Shown piece after piece: positions 7,143 through 8,138 of a stretch of DNA of 8,138 nt. The translations under genes were made by a program, and so were the position numbers. This stretch comes from Hyphomicrobiales bacterium (lineage in GTDB: Bacteria; Pseudomonadota; Alphaproteobacteria; Rhizobiales; Aestuariivirgaceae). The stretch is from the NCBI GenBank assembly GCA_025356765.1, contig JANXRO010000178.1, positions 1 through 8,138 on the forward strand, read 5' to 3'. Every line of letters starts with the position of its first letter. Position 1 is the stretch's first letter. The notes beneath the pieces were generated by a model that worked only from the letters and a program-made list of their open reading frames with translations, searched no databases and had not been told where the DNA came from.

Positions 7143-8108
7143 TCAGGGGGCTGCAATTACCGCGCGGCATTGAGCAGGTAGACCCGCCAGAGTCAAGGGT
7201 GGGGCAGGCTTGGGTTTGGGTGCATTGGGGTTTGGTTTTGGATGACGCCAAGGCGCGTCTGAAAACCAATAGGCCAGCTCTTTTCCGCATCCGGTTCCAT
7301 CTTCTGGTTTTGGCGTCCACTGGTTTTTACAAGCACTCATTCCCTCAGGGCATTTCATACGCACGTGGAAATGAAACGTATGTCCAAAATAAGGGCGAAT
7401 TTTGGCCAACCAGGTTTTATCGGCACCCGTGGCGAATTTGCACATGGCGGCTTTAATCGGGGGGTGAACGAATATGCGGGCCACATCAGGGTTCTGGGCC
7501 ACTTCTTGCAAAAGCTTGGCGCGGTTTTCAGACCAATGTTCGCTGAGCGTGGTGCGATCTTTCACCATTTCGAGCGGAACATAGGTTTCACGTTCCTTGG
7601 CCGACATGACGTGGTCTGGCATTGGTGTCCACCAGATGTCGGCGTCTAATCCAATTTGGTGGCTGGCATGGCCGCTGAGCATTGGGCCACCCCGTGGTTG
7701 GGCCATATCGCCGACCAGCAATCCATTCCAACCCGCAGTGGCTTTGGCTTGTTCAGCAATTTTTTCGATCAGCCGAACAAGCTGTGGCGTGCCCCAATTG
7801 CGATTGCGCGATAGACGCATAACCTGCCAAGAATCGCCTGTTATGGGCAGTTGGTTTGCGCCAGCGAGGCAGCCCAAAGCATAAGTGCCAATAGCCGCCG
7901 CCGGAAGTGCTGCCGGCTTAATTTGCGTTCCAAAAAGGCGGCGCGCAGTGATTTTAAAAATATTTTCACCCGGTGTAATTTTGTGGGTGATGAAAGACCC
8001 CAGAGGAGAATCTTCCCGCGCCGGATCGGTTTGAGCCCAAGCAGAGCTTAGTGTAAAATGAGCGACGATCATGGCCGCCGCAATAAATTTACTTTTTACG
8101 GAATGCAT
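7143..8108 (-). CDS. mepA: MepA-type penicillin-insensitive murein endopeptidase (peptidase M74)
   Basis: A 321-residue periplasmic zinc enzyme that cuts the D-alanyl-meso-diaminopimelate cross-links of peptidoglycan. Residues 1-25 are a signal peptide (KSK, hydrophobic core, probable cleavage after AWA). The LAS-family zinc site is complete: SGHASHQIGLDADIW at 145-159 gives H150 and D157, and GHTFHFH at 242-248 gives H248 as third ligand with H246 as the probable catalytic His. H147 matches another conserved active-site His. Six Cys at 80, 223, 253, 260, 274 and 314 have spacing close to that in E. coli MepA, where they form three disulfides; by analogy the pairs are 80-314, 223-274 and 253-260. 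A Pro/Lys-rich linker (290-303) precedes the end. ATG 8108 has AAGGTGG 9 nt upstream, which settles the start. The TGA lies 46 nt before kup. Cell-wall turnover has no obvious link to K+ uptake, so co-transcription would be incidental. Confidence 0.95.
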   Translation of the reverse strand: MHSVKSKFIAAAMIVAHFTLSSAWAQTDPAREDSPLGSFITHKITPGENIFKITARRLFGTQIKPAALPAAAIGTYALGCLAGANQLPITGDSWQVMRLSRNRNWGTPQLVRLIEKIAEQAKATAGWNGLLVGDMAQPRGGPMLSGHASHQIGLDADIWWTPMPDHVMSAKERETYVPLEMVKDRTTLSEHWSENRAKLLQEVAQNPDVARIFVHPPIKAAMCKFATGADKTWLAKIRPYFGHTFHFHVRMKCPEGMSACKNQWTPKPEDGTGCGKELAYWFSDAPWRHPKPNPNAPKPKPAPPLTLAGLPAQCRAVIAAP

Positions 8109-8117
8109 CGAGTGAAA

Positions 8118-8124
8118 CCACCTT
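8118..8124 (-). promoter_or_regulatory. Ribosome binding site of mepA
   Basis: On the minus strand, AAGGTGG lies 9 nt before ATG 8108 and supports that start codon. The promoter must lie further upstream, outside the window. Confidence 0.7.
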
Positions 8125-8138
8125 GGGCGTGTCTGATT

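Noticed and set aside
7097..7156. TTG at 7156 as start of the first kup gene (20 extra residues)
   Set aside because: No ribosome site precedes it, it overlaps the mepA stop, the extra residues match nothing in the paralogue, and ATG 7096 gives exactly the same length as the second copy.

Overview
The window reads as a chromosomal stretch of a Gram-negative bacterium, most likely an alphaproteobacterium. The support is a periplasmic MepA-type murein endopeptidase, a tandem pair of Kup potassium transporters, and a regulatory site resembling the alphaproteobacterial CtrA motif. Species cannot be named. All five genes lie on the minus strand, so transcription runs from right to left. No RNA gene, insertion sequence, CRISPR array or integration site was seen.

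Layout in transcription order: (1) 8108-7143, mepA, a secreted zinc endopeptidase of peptidoglycan. (2) 7096-5213 and 5195-3312, two Kup-family K+ transporters of identical length (627 residues) that align without a gap at about 74% identity by hand count. (3) 3309-2371, a PHP-domain metallohydrolase starting 2 nt after the second kup stop. (4) After a 90-bp gap, 2280 to the left edge, the first 760 codons of a large exported surface protein. It has a signal peptide, a CshA-adhesin-like head and at least three full repeats of about 120 residues plus a partial fourth. Its reading frame is open to the window edge, so its C-terminus is missing.

The two kup genes and the PHP gene are packed tightly enough (17 and 2 nt) to be one operon, and mepA (46 nt upstream) may also belong to it. 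A job for the PHP enzyme in potassium or envelope homeostasis is only a contextual guess. The adhesin-like gene is probably a separate transcription unit. Its upstream gap carries three TTAA/TCAA half-sites at an exact 11-bp pitch, which looks like a CtrA-type operator.

The points most worth following are that operator, the regularly placed Lys/Glu/Asn triad in the adhesin repeats (possible intramolecular isopeptide bonds), and the unusual conservation gradient between the Kup paralogues. No wholly new system is claimed.
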